Below, piece by piece: positions 20,425-28,670 of a stretch of 38,423 nucleotides of DNA. The stretch lies in the IMG/VR virus record IMGVR_UViG_3300047560_000427, positions 1-38,423 of that record, one strand, 5' to 3'. The notes under the pieces were generated by a model. It searched no databases and was not told the DNA's origin. It saw nothing but the letters and a program-made list of their open reading frames with translations. The stretch's first letter is position 1; every line of letters begins with the position of its first letter. Made by a program: the position numbers and the translations under genes. Origin of the DNA: a virus.

Positions 20425-22040
20425 TAGAACGCATCCTCAGTGATAGTTGCTTGCCAGTTCAAAGCGGTCAAATTCCATGCATCTGTCGCATCATTTGATT
20501 CAACTTTTACAGCAACTGTACGAACAGTGTTTTGTTGAGTAGTAACCCAAGGATTATCTGTAACTACAGAAACTACTTGAGTTGCACCATAAGTAGGTGT
20601 TTGGGCAGTAGAGTTAGCACCACCCACAGTGATATTGATAGTCCCAGATCCAGAGATCTCAGGCAATACACGATGTGTGTAAACCTTTGACGAAAAAGGT
20701 ACAGGACCATCTGCTGTTTGGAACGCCATGTTTGTACGCTCAAACAATGTAGGAATAGGCGCTGAATTGATGAAAGAATTACCACGACCTGTTTGGACAA
20801 TCTTGTGATCAGTCATTCCACCACGCGCGTACACAACAGTTCTAGATGCATATTTAAATGCACCGCCAGTAAACACAGGACCTTCACAGCCCATACAAGC
20901 ATTAGCAATGTCTTTAGGGGCATTCCAGATGTTCAAGTCATAACGCCAAGACAACATCTCATTACACCAACCTGTTGATGTAAGGTTAGGGAAATACACT
21001 TCAATCTGATTTTTCTGAGTGTTGTTAACAACAAAAATGCGATCAGAATAAGTTGTGTTCAGATGGCTAAAGAAATAGTCACGGACTTTTTGATTGCCTA
21101 ACGGAGCAAAGTTAGAACCATCAAACACCCAGATGTCACGGCTGTCAACACCATAAACACTTGAGTCTGTGTTTGTCCAACAGTTGTTGTTGATTAGGCC
21201 ACGACCTTGATTAAACAGACGTACCCCAAAAATTGGGGCAGTCGTATTTTGATAGGCAATAGGAGAAAAAACAACCGTATCCCAATAGCTACAAACATAA
21301 AAGTTTGCACCCAAAAAGAAACCATCAATCAATGGACCACGAACAGGAACTTCTTGTTCGTTAGCTACGTTGTTTAATGTAGGTTCCCATGTTGCAGGAA
21401 CACCTGTATTGGCAAAAGCTTGTGACCAACGAACCGTAGTTGGGTAGTTCACAGTAGTGCCACCAGACAAGTCTTCGGTCAGGTTGCCAGCAATCAGAAT
21501 GTTTCCTACGTTTGGAGAGCAATAGTTACGCACAAAGCCCGCACGAGTAGCCAACACACCGGGTGTGTAGTTCCACTCAGCATCAGCAGTAATCGTGATT
21601 TCTGTGTTTGTAGGCAAAAACTGCATAGGGTTACGAATTCCATCATTGATGAAAAAGACGTTACCAACCCATGAAGTTGTAATGTTTGTTGAGTCTGAAT
21701 ATCCTGTCAGATAAGCAGAAGGATTAGCGCCAACACCAGGAGTGATGTTAGAAATCCCAGAAGAAGTAACCATGTACCAATAACCATGCGTACCATCAAT
21801 GGCACACACGATATAGACCCATTGAGCTTCTGATCTAAAACCACCATCAATAAAGATAGGGCTGTGAGGAATAGCAGAGAGGATTTCCTCCTCTCCGCTA
21901 ATCTTTTTGATGCCTCGTACATCAGCCTCTACATTACGACCACTGTTGTACTCATTCGCTCCTAGTGCATTACTAGGAACGTCTGGTGTGTAGCTCATAG
22001 CTACAAATGGTGTTCTAAGAGGTGTGTACTGGTCAGCCAT
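20424..22040 (-). CDS. Beta-propeller-like tail protein (P22 gp10-type candidate), 538 aa
   Basis: Starts YTPLRTPFVAMSYTPDVPSN and contains repeated short strand motifs such as GFRSEAQWVYIV, VFFINDG and DIWVFDG, the pattern of propeller blades. In P22, gp10 of about 470 residues closes the portal channel below the adaptor, and this protein has the right size class and context. The family match is by pattern, not alignment. A fibre-anchoring role is an alternative. Confidence 0.55.
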   Translation of the reverse strand: MADQYTPLRTPFVAMSYTPDVPSNALGANEYNSGRNVEADVRGIKKISGEEEILSAIPHSPIFIDGGFRSEAQWVYIVCAIDGTHGYWYMVTSSGISNITPGVGANPSAYLTGYSDSTNITTSWVGNVFFINDGIRNPMQFLPTNTEITITADAEWNYTPGVLATRAGFVRNYCSPNVGNILIAGNLTEDLSGGTTVNYPTTVRWSQAFANTGVPATWEPTLNNVANEQEVPVRGPLIDGFFLGANFYVCSYWDTVVFSPIAYQNTTAPIFGVRLFNQGRGLINNNCWTNTDSSVYGVDSRDIWVFDGSNFAPLGNQKVRDYFFSHLNTTYSDRIFVVNNTQKNQIEVYFPNLTSTGWCNEMLSWRYDLNIWNAPKDIANACMGCEGPVFTGGAFKYASRTVVYARGGMTDHKIVQTGRGNSFINSAPIPTLFERTNMAFQTADGPVPFSSKVYTHRVLPEISGSGTINITVGGANSTAQTPTYGATQVVSVVTDNPWVTTQQNTVRTVAVKVESNDATDAWNLTALNWQATITEDAF

Positions 22041-22042
22041 GA

Positions 22043-22189
22043 TTACTCTTTAGGAGGTTCTTCTTTGGGAAGTTGTCCAATGATCTTTTGCACCAATGGG
22101 AATGCTCCAGAACCTGTAGGCAACTGATTGAGCACATTGATGATGTCACGAACTTCACCTTCCAAAAGAGTCAGTGTGATTTCTTGCAT
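22043..22189 (-). CDS. Conserved micro-protein, 48 aa
   Basis: ATG 22189 to TAA 22043; starts MQEITLTLLEGEVRDIINVL and contains LPTGSGAFPLVQKIIGQ, a pattern I recall from small genes beside tail genes in other phages. AAGGA precedes the ATG. It is helical with a Pro/Glu tail. It may be an assembly factor, but no function is known. Confidence 0.6.
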   Translation of the reverse strand: MQEITLTLLEGEVRDIINVLNQLPTGSGAFPLVQKIIGQLPKEEPPKE

Positions 22190-22218
22190 TGCTTTTCCTT
22201 TTGTTAAACGGGACTATA

Positions 22219-22518
22219 TTATGCCGTAGCCCAAGGCAAACCTGTTTGTTGAACAGGGTTCTTCTGCAAGTCAATCTTAGCAGCCACAGCAGCTTCAGTT
22301 GCGGTTTTATCCACACCATTAGCCCAACACCAATTCAGCACATCTTGTTCAGATACGCTGTTATAGGGGATAGCAGGTGTAGCAGGGGCAAAGCTGCAAG
22401 TAGAGTACACATTGTCAGTGTAAGTGCCGTCAACGCCAGTGCAGACCCAATGGGCGGTTGTGATGAATCCATCTGCTACCAAGTAGTCAGTTTGGGGAAT
22501 AGTCCAGGTAATTTCCAT
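22219..22518 (-). CDS. Fibre-associated conserved phage protein (DUF7936-like), 99 aa
   Basis: WTIPQTDYL, HWVCTGVDGTYT, VSEQDVLNWCWANGVD and the final GLPW match a small family found next to tail-fibre genes in cyanophages and freshwater phages. Its role is unknown; probably a fibre assembly or tip protein. It directly follows the S74 fibre gene. Confidence 0.6.
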   Translation of the reverse strand: MEITWTIPQTDYLVADGFITTAHWVCTGVDGTYTDNVYSTCSFAPATPAIPYNSVSEQDVLNWCWANGVDKTATEAAVAAKIDLQKNPVQQTGLPWATA

Positions 22519-22520
22519 GA

Positions 22521-24470
22521 TTATTTTCCTTCAAGTTGAGCCAAGCGGGTACGCAGAGATTGAATTTCTTTAACAAGCATGGGGACAAGTTTGGAATAGT
22601 CCACAGCCATCATTTCTTCAGGATCAGCGGGTTGATATACAGCTTCAGGAGCAACGGTCACAAGTTCTTGAGCAATAAAACCATAACGCTGATGTGAGCC
22701 ATTTGATTTCCAATCATATTGACGCACTTGAATTGCATCAATCAAATCGGATGCAGACGCAGCGTCTAAGATGTTTTCTTTAAGGCGTTTATCAGATGTG
22801 GCGTTATATAAAACCAATGAACCATTAAATGTAATTCCACCAACTTGGTTTCCACTTGTTCCTGAATAAAAAGCAACTAAGTTAGTTGATCCTGTTGCAT
22901 TATTCCAAAATCCTCCCGCGTATTCCGTTGATGTTGTTTGTTGAATCCCTAATGTCGGGCCACTTGAATTCGTAGCTTGAATTTTTGCATTAGTAAACAA
23001 TGAACTTGTTAATCCAACAAGCAACCTACCGCTGGAGTCGATACGGGCTTTTTCTGACCCGTTGATTGCAAAGGCATACGCATGGTTTGTCCATGTTCCT
23101 GTATAGGCCACAGAACCTGTTGCATAAGGCAAGAAACCAGTTTGCACAGTCCCATCAGTTGCAAGAATTTTTAAGCCGCCCGTGTTTGTTGTACCTCCAA
23201 CCAACAAGTTACCAATTGCATCAATACGGGCGCTTTCTGAGCCACCAGTGAAGAATTTAATGGGGCCATAACCACCAGAACCATAGTAGGTGGAAATTAG
23301 GGATACACCATTACTACCTGTTGTATCGGGCGTAATCTGGAAAATGTTCGAGTTGGCAGCGCCGTTTGCAAACCGCGAACTCCCCCAAACTTCCAGAGGA
23401 GTGGCAGGGTTTGTTGCTCCAATTCCCAAATACCCACTTGCATTCAGCGTCATCGCCTGAGTGAAGCTGATGGCGTTACCTGCTGTGCCGGAGGGTGCGT
23501 TGTACCAAATATGTTGCCCACCTACTTGAAAATAACGGGCGGCTGTTGAGCTTGTTTTATAAAGATAGTTTGTTCCGTCATAGTAGGCATTTTGCATAAT
23601 GCCTAAGTTTGTTGAAGCTCCGCTAAACACAGAACCACCAACAAGTTCAAACGCTTTGAAACCACCGCCCCAAGCACTAGGAGTAACCCCCAAGCCGAGG
23701 TTGCCGGAGGAGTCAAGGCGCATGCGTTCTGCACCGTTGGTATCAAAGCGTAAAGCATAAGAATCTGTACTCGCGGCCGAGCCAAAACCAAAAATGCTTG
23801 CAGTTACAACAGCAGCAGAATCATAAAATCTTAAAATACCACCGTTGGCTGAACTTCCTTGTAACGCCATCTGGGCGTAACCAGAAGTGTTTGAAACTTG
23901 AAATTTATAAGAAGGCGAACTCGTCCCAATCCCCAGCCCTGTGCTGGTTAGGCGCATTTGTTCGGAGGTGTTGATGCCAAACATAATGGAGCCAGATCGG
24001 GTATTGAACCCAAGATCAGATGCACCACCAGTGTTTATGGTTTGCTTGGCTGTACCAATATCCCAAACCGCTGTTCCGCTTGAGTAGCCAGTAAAGTATC
24101 CCCCGTTTGCGTTTGAACTTTTCAGAGCAGCCATCAAACCAGTGGCGCTCGCATCGACTGTTAGTGTTGCCCCATCAAACGTCAGCGCAGAACCAGTGGT
24201 CAGCACCTTAGAACCGTTGAGATAGGCTACACCGTTGGCTGTGCCGCCAGAAAATGTGACTGTGCTAGATGCGCTTAATGTTGTAAAAGAACCAGAGGCA
24301 GAAGATTTAGTTGCCAATGTTTGAACAACACCAGAACTGTCTTTGTAAAACAGCTTGCCATCATTGGTATTAAGAGCCAACTCACCAGCAACCAAATTGC
24401 CAGCAACAGGTGCAGCAGAAGCAGTAGCTGAGTAGTACAGCGAAATAGGGGTGTATCCCGTTTGACTCAT
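22521..24470 (-). CDS. Tail fibre with C-terminal S74 chaperone-protease domain, 649 aa
   Basis: The N-terminus (SLYYSATASAAPVAGNLVAGE, then GKLFYKDSSG) is a common virion-attachment segment. The middle has repeated short beta units such as RIDSSGRLLVG. The last 90 residues begin TSDKRLKENI and contain YGFIAQEL and VDYSKLVPML, the intramolecular chaperone (peptidase S74) with its Ser-Lys dyad. It trimerises the fibre and then cleaves itself off. The ending IQSLRTRLAQLEGK is a coiled coil, as in the family. Confidence 0.85.
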   Translation of the reverse strand: MSQTGYTPISLYYSATASAAPVAGNLVAGELALNTNDGKLFYKDSSGVVQTLATKSSASGSFTTLSASSTVTFSGGTANGVAYLNGSKVLTTGSALTFDGATLTVDASATGLMAALKSSNANGGYFTGYSSGTAVWDIGTAKQTINTGGASDLGFNTRSGSIMFGINTSEQMRLTSTGLGIGTSSPSYKFQVSNTSGYAQMALQGSSANGGILRFYDSAAVVTASIFGFGSAASTDSYALRFDTNGAERMRLDSSGNLGLGVTPSAWGGGFKAFELVGGSVFSGASTNLGIMQNAYYDGTNYLYKTSSTAARYFQVGGQHIWYNAPSGTAGNAISFTQAMTLNASGYLGIGATNPATPLEVWGSSRFANGAANSNIFQITPDTTGSNGVSLISTYYGSGGYGPIKFFTGGSESARIDAIGNLLVGGTTNTGGLKILATDGTVQTGFLPYATGSVAYTGTWTNHAYAFAINGSEKARIDSSGRLLVGLTSSLFTNAKIQATNSSGPTLGIQQTTSTEYAGGFWNNATGSTNLVAFYSGTSGNQVGGITFNGSLVLYNATSDKRLKENILDAASASDLIDAIQVRQYDWKSNGSHQRYGFIAQELVTVAPEAVYQPADPEEMMAVDYSKLVPMLVKEIQSLRTRLAQLEGK

Positions 24471-24480
24471 GGTTTATCCT

Positions 24481-25020
24481 TTAAAAGCTACCGCCTGAAA
24501 TACCGCCTGTAGCAGTCACAACATTAAATGTTTTTGTTCCACCGATTATCTGATTATTTACTAAATCTACGTAATCAGTAGGTCCAACACTTTGAACCCA
24601 ACCGCCAGATTCTTTAAACCAAATAATCCGTGGAGTTGTAGTTTGAACATACATCTGGCTAGTAACACCATCACCAGATGTAGGGGCAGAACTTCCCGAC
24701 AAAATTGGTAAACCAGCACCGCTGGAATAAGCAAATTGACCAGGAGTTGACCAAGTTAATGTAGATGCTGTTTTGCTGTTAACTACAGCAATAGACACCC
24801 ACACTAATGTTGTTGGGTTTGTTGGAGGACTTGTTGACCAACCAGTAGGTGGAGTCCCCATATTTGTCGTGAAATCCCAAGAACCACCAGTTGGAGTTGC
24901 AGGAGCAGAAGGCGATGATTGGAAAATAAACCACTCAAAATATGTCCCACCAAATGTATTGGTGTTGCCATACAGACCGACAGATTCAGATGAATTGCCG
25001 TAAAAACTACTGGTCATCAT
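24481..25020 (-). CDS. Small tail-fibre protein, paralogue of the neighbour's N-terminus, 179 aa
   Basis: Residues 10-100 (LYGNTNTFGGTYFEW, ATPTGGSWDFTT, GTPPTGWSTSPP, LTWSTPGQ) parallel the N-terminal domain of the 527-aa fibre, and the last residues GGISGGSF match its GISGGTF. It lacks the collagen-like and long adhesin parts. I start it at ATG 25020, which overlaps the upstream stop as ATGA, with GGAGG upstream. It probably co-assembles at the same attachment point. Confidence 0.65.
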   Translation of the reverse strand: MMTSSFYGNSSESVGLYGNTNTFGGTYFEWFIFQSSPSAPATPTGGSWDFTTNMGTPPTGWSTSPPTNPTTLVWVSIAVVNSKTASTLTWSTPGQFAYSSGAGLPILSGSSAPTSGDGVTSQMYVQTTTPRIIWFKESGGWVQSVGPTDYVDLVNNQIIGGTKTFNVVTATGGISGGSF

Positions 25021-26603
25021 CAGAATGTCCCTCCAGAGATGCCAGACCAAGTAGCACTTGTTCCATCAGTGGTCAGTACTTTTCCTGCATTGCCTGTTTG
25101 AGTGGGAGTCAAAGAGTTAAATCCAAGATCACCAGATCCAAGCAAAGAGTTACTTGCGACAGTCTTAATGTTTGTGCCACTTACCAAAGCAGCTTGTTTG
25201 TTGTTAAACGTAGTCCAATCAGTGCTAGTTAAATAACCATTAACTGATGTGGTTGCAGCAGCCATGCTAATAGCAGGAGTAGTACCACCGCTAGAAACAA
25301 TAGGAGCAGTTCCAGTAACAGACGTAACACCGCTATTGGCGATAGATATAGATCCAGCGCCATTAGTAACTGATATGCCTGTACCAGCAGATATATTGTG
25401 TGCTTCCCACAATGAAGTGGTTGCGTTCCAAATAATTGTTTGTCCGTTGCTTGGTGTTTGAGCACTGACATTATGAAGTTCATCTAACTCATAACCGTTC
25501 TGAACTTTGACAAACAATTTTCCATGAACAGCATGAGCATACTCAACAACAGCAACATAAACCAAATGCGTAGGAGCATAAGTTTTCGTTGCAGTCAAAG
25601 TGCCAGCAGTTGTTCCACTTAAATACAGTTGAGCACCATCTGTATAAGCAGATGTATCAATATCTGTAATCAGTCCAATGATTGTGACATTGCCATTTGA
25701 ATTGTTTGCCAAATCAGCAGTTAACAATCCTAATGTTTGAGCAGAAGTGGCATCACTGGTTGCCAATGCTTTGCTAACAGTAGGAATCTGTCCAGTAGCA
25801 CCAGAAATATAAACAGCAGTGCCTTTTGTCAACGTAGCACCAGTAGTGTTACGGACTTGGCAAATGACGTTGTTTGTAGCAGCGGCAACCGCAACCGACA
25901 AATCAACTGCACCACTTGCGTTTGTAACAGTTACAGAGCCGTCAGCAGAAGCAACGCTACTAACTACGTTAGACCACTGAGTGTTGTAGTCTGTGCTGTC
26001 AATCTTGGTTAACGCTTGACCAGTTGTGCCACCTGTTGGAACACCAGCGCCTGTAGGGCCTGTAGGGCCTATTGGTCCTGTAGCTCCAGTATCCCCTCTT
26101 GGGATAGTGAAATTAAATACAGCAGCTGATGTTGTACCGGAGTTTGTTACAGAAGCCGATGTACCAGCAGCACCAGTTGTAGTTGTTCCCGCCGCAACAG
26201 TAGCAGCAGTACCTGGATTTCCCTGTGGACCTTGTGGACCAGTGGGTCCTGTAGGACCAGTTGGACCTGTAGGACCTTGTTTAAAGATTTGACCGGGAAC
26301 TGACCAGCTTAACGCCGATCCATTGCGCGAATTAACCAACGCAATGGACATATAAACAGGATTTGTAGGAGATGCAGGAGGTGAATTACTCCAACCACTA
26401 GGAGGTGTACCAGTGTTACTAGTAAAGCTCCAAGAACCACCAGTAGGCGTAGCAGGAACAGTCGTAGACTCAATGAAAATGAGATATTCAAAATATGTAC
26501 CGCCAAAACTAGAAATATTGCCGTACAGACCAGCAGATTCTGATCCAGAAGACGCAACAACATTCCCGTTTGGGCTGGATCCGTAAAGTCCACCTGTTGC
26601 CAT
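25020..26603 (-). CDS. Collagen-like tail fibre, 527 aa
   Basis: The N-terminal domain (1-107) with LYGNISSFGGTYFEY and GTPPSGWSNSPP is shared with the next gene. Two collagen-like blocks follow, at about 109-131 and 168-188 (GPTGPTGPQG and GATGPIGPTGPTG), linked by an Ala/Thr-rich beta segment. A Val/Thr/Ala-rich adhesin region runs to the end GISGGTF. Collagen-like runs form triple-helical stalks in phage fibres. It binds the host or carries the S74 fibre. Confidence 0.7.
   Translation of the reverse strand: MATGGLYGSSPNGNVVASSGSESAGLYGNISSFGGTYFEYLIFIESTTVPATPTGGSWSFTSNTGTPPSGWSNSPPASPTNPVYMSIALVNSRNGSALSWSVPGQIFKQGPTGPTGPTGPTGPQGPQGNPGTAATVAAGTTTTGAAGTSASVTNSGTTSAAVFNFTIPRGDTGATGPIGPTGPTGAGVPTGGTTGQALTKIDSTDYNTQWSNVVSSVASADGSVTVTNASGAVDLSVAVAAATNNVICQVRNTTGATLTKGTAVYISGATGQIPTVSKALATSDATSAQTLGLLTADLANNSNGNVTIIGLITDIDTSAYTDGAQLYLSGTTAGTLTATKTYAPTHLVYVAVVEYAHAVHGKLFVKVQNGYELDELHNVSAQTPSNGQTIIWNATTSLWEAHNISAGTGISVTNGAGSISIANSGVTSVTGTAPIVSSGGTTPAISMAAATTSVNGYLTSTDWTTFNNKQAALVSGTNIKTVASNSLLGSGDLGFNSLTPTQTGNAGKVLTTDGTSATWSGISGGTF
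26226..26280. repeat. Tandem 9-bp repeats encoding a collagen-like run
   Basis: Units close to GGTCCTGTA repeat about six times and encode Gly-Pro-Thr triplets of the 527-aa fibre. A second block lies at about 26040-26100. Such repeats change length by slippage while staying in frame. Confidence 0.65.
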
Positions 26604-26611
26604 TGTTTACC

Positions 26612-27598
26612 TCACCGGAACGAATAGCGATAGTCGCGTGGTTGGAATTCTGATGTGAGATGTTGATCTCCACCATGCCATTTGCCACGGTAGTTTTGAT
26701 CTTCAATCAGACCATAAGCTTCACTTATACGAGCTTCCCACTTCTGAGCTTCAGCAGTGTTTTTATTCTTGTCGTAATAACTTGCCAAAGTGCCAAAGAA
26801 ATAACCTTCTGGGAATGATGCCAACACAGCATTGTTTTGCACGATTGGGTTCAAACTGTCACCAGTTGGGCTAAACAAGAATGGGAATGTACGCTGGTAA
26901 TAAGCCTTGATTTCAACATCTTTGCCAGGGTTTGGTGTAAAGATGTAGTTAGGACCGACTTCAGAAAAGCTGGCTCGGATCACACGAGGCACACCAAAAG
27001 GACGAACATACAGTTGGTCAATCATTCTTCGACGAATAATCTCACGATCACCAACGCGGTCATAAATAATCCAAGGACCCATGCTCGCGGCAGGAGTACC
27101 AGGAGCAACTTGTGAATTTGGTGTTTCTTGGAAGAACAAAACAGGCATATTCATATCCGCAGGGATAGGGGCCATGCCGTTTTCATCTGTAGTCAGGATT
27201 GTTGGATCGTCACCATAAGGATTGGTACGCAAAGCTGGCAATTCCAATGTACGCATCTTTAGTTCTGCGAACTGGATACAAGCTTGGATTTCCAAAGAAG
27301 ACTGGCTTGGCAGCTTCAAAATGGTAACTGGAGGTGTCAGATTGCTCCATGTACCATCAGGGTCATTGACCAAAACAGTAGTACTTGTGACATCCAAAAC
27401 TACTGTAAAAGGCAAAGTGTTACTTGGACCAATAAAGTCACCAACAGAAATAACACTACGTGGATCAGAAGATACCGTAATCAGACCTGTAGAAGTATTG
27501 ATTGACGATACGCTAATACTTGTTGATTGAGGTAAAGCCCCCACCCATTGAGCAACACGGCTAACTAATACGTTAGCTGATTGAATAAATAGGGCCAT
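26612..27598 (-). CDS. Head-tail adaptor / tail connector protein, 328 aa
   Basis: An extra N-terminal beta region (1-95) is followed by a helical part with QACIQFAELKMRTLELPAL. The C-terminal segment FPEGYFFGTLASYYDKNKNT, then AQKWEARISEAYGLI, resembles the helices of podovirus adaptor proteins that sit under the portal. It lies between head and fibre genes, as expected. It is larger than P22 gp4 (166 aa), so the homology is tentative. Confidence 0.6.
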   Translation of the reverse strand: MALFIQSANVLVSRVAQWVGALPQSTSISVSSINTSTGLITVSSDPRSVISVGDFIGPSNTLPFTVVLDVTSTTVLVNDPDGTWSNLTPPVTILKLPSQSSLEIQACIQFAELKMRTLELPALRTNPYGDDPTILTTDENGMAPIPADMNMPVLFFQETPNSQVAPGTPAASMGPWIIYDRVGDREIIRRRMIDQLYVRPFGVPRVIRASFSEVGPNYIFTPNPGKDVEIKAYYQRTFPFLFSPTGDSLNPIVQNNAVLASFPEGYFFGTLASYYDKNKNTAEAQKWEARISEAYGLIEDQNYRGKWHGGDQHLTSEFQPRDYRYSFR

Positions 27599-27607
27599 AG
27601 CTCTTCC

Positions 27608-28117
27608 TTACTTGGACGGTATGAGTGGATTATATGGTAGAGGGATTTTTCCTGAAGGATGACAAACGTATTCTGAATAGTACTCGTTAACAATGGCATA
27701 GAACAAAATCTTGTCCTTTTTATCCATCTTAATCAACTCCCACGGACGGTTGTTAAAGTACTTAGAACAGATCGAATGTGCAATAGCTTTTGGAAGACTC
27801 ATTGCTTCAAAAGTACCAGCAAAAATCGGGTTATCTGTTGTACCGATCATCTGATAAAACTCCCTGCGATCTTTGCAGTACTGTTTTATTTGATCAGTAT
27901 TGTGTTGGGTGTATTGAACATATCTTTCACCATTCAAAGCACCAATTTTGTAATCAATGTTGTTGGTCTTGAAAGTCTGTGACCATGTACCCGATTTGAC
28001 TTCGTTGTACAACTTGTCGTTTTGTCTAACAACACCTTCAACTCCTGCCTCAAGGTTTCCCTTTAAGTAGTAGTCTTCATTGACTTTTGCTTCTTCATTG
28101 TTCAGATTCAATTCCAT
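27608..28117 (-). CDS. Hypothetical protein between capsid/HNH and adaptor genes, 169 aa
   Basis: Starts MELNLNNEEAKVNEDYYLKG; mixed helices and strands with several Tyr/Asn/Lys residues and no catalytic motif that I recognise. Its position suggests a head-completion or assembly protein. Its first ten bases overlap the end of the HNH gene, so the HNH insertion sits precisely at its border. Confidence 0.5.
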   Translation of the reverse strand: MELNLNNEEAKVNEDYYLKGNLEAGVEGVVRQNDKLYNEVKSGTWSQTFKTNNIDYKIGALNGERYVQYTQHNTDQIKQYCKDRREFYQMIGTTDNPIFAGTFEAMSLPKAIAHSICSKYFNNRPWELIKMDKKDKILFYAIVNEYYSEYVCHPSGKIPLPYNPLIPSK

Positions 28118-28611
28118 ACTTTCCCTTTGCGCTGGTTTTCCAAAGCTGTCAGAATTTGAAGATTAAATTGGTTATGCAACCCACAGACATTTTCTCCTGC
28201 CAATGGCACGATATGGTCAACATGGTATTTCACACCAGGATTCATTTCCTCTAATTCTTTGGCTTTTTTGTAAAAAGCTTTTACATTTTCTTGACCCCAT
28301 TTTGTAGTTGCTTGCAGTTTGTAAGCTCTACGTCTGGCGTCTTTTGCAATGTAAGCATGCTTATTTTTTTGATAGTGTTCACGACCATATTGTTTTCGCT
28401 TTTCCACCATCTTTTCAGATTTTAGATAAGCAACAATTTTCTCGGGATTTCTATCTGACCAGCTTTTGGTCCTATTTTGCTGACAAACAGAACAGTTTCC
28501 TGTTGCTGTCCATCTTTTAGCAATATGACCTTGCTTGCAGAACAAACCCGTAAAGTAAGCTTTTACGCCTTCTTGACGAGCTTGTTCTCTTGTCTTTGGT
28601 AAATCGTACAT
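28108..28611 (-). CDS. HNH endonuclease with Cys-pair finger, 167 aa
   Basis: An N-terminal CKQGHIAKRWTATGNCSVC is a zinc-finger-like element. After a basic helical linker comes the HNH core (YHVDHIVPLAGENVCGLHNQ, then NLQILTALENQRKG) with the DH pair, the spaced His and the Asn. The start at ATG 28611 is preceded by a perfect GGAGG. It interrupts the late operon right after the capsid gene and has its own strong promoter, both signs of a selfish insertion. Confidence 0.85.
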   Translation of the reverse strand: MYDLPKTREQARQEGVKAYFTGLFCKQGHIAKRWTATGNCSVCQQNRTKSWSDRNPEKIVAYLKSEKMVEKRKQYGREHYQKNKHAYIAKDARRRAYKLQATTKWGQENVKAFYKKAKELEEMNPGVKYHVDHIVPLAGENVCGLHNQFNLQILTALENQRKGKVWN

Positions 28612-28620
28612 TTGACCTCC

Positions 28621-28654
28621 GTTGCAATAAGGCCATAATAGACCATATTGCAAC
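28621..28654. promoter_or_regulatory. 9-bp inverted repeat over the HNH promoter
   Basis: GTTGCAATA (28621-28629) and TATTGCAAC (28646-28654) are exact reverse complements with a 16-base centre that contains the -10 box. It may be an operator, or form a hairpin just ahead of the ribosome site. The lack of a U-tract argues against a terminator. Confidence 0.6.
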
Positions 28655-28663
28655 TTCAGTCAA
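28635..28663 (-). promoter_or_regulatory. Strong sigma70-type promoter for the HNH gene
   Basis: On the minus strand TTGACT (28658-28663), a 17-base spacer and TATTAT (28635-28640) give one of the best consensus promoters in the window. It lies between the capsid stop (28671) and the HNH start (28611). Confidence 0.7.
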
Positions 28664-28670
28664 ATACTGA

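Noticed and set aside
26040-26280. Short regular 9-bp repeats as a CRISPR or iteron array
   Set aside because: They encode an in-frame collagen-like stalk and have no spacers.
26026-26292. Plus-strand frame encoding Gly-Pro-Val repeats
   Set aside because: It is the antisense reading of the collagen-like repeats of the fibre gene; the pattern arises because GGT/CCT units read as Gly/Pro on both strands.
28621-28654. Inverted repeat as an intrinsic terminator after the capsid gene
   Set aside because: The stem is AT-rich with a 16-base loop and no U-tract on the minus strand, and it coincides with a strong promoter.
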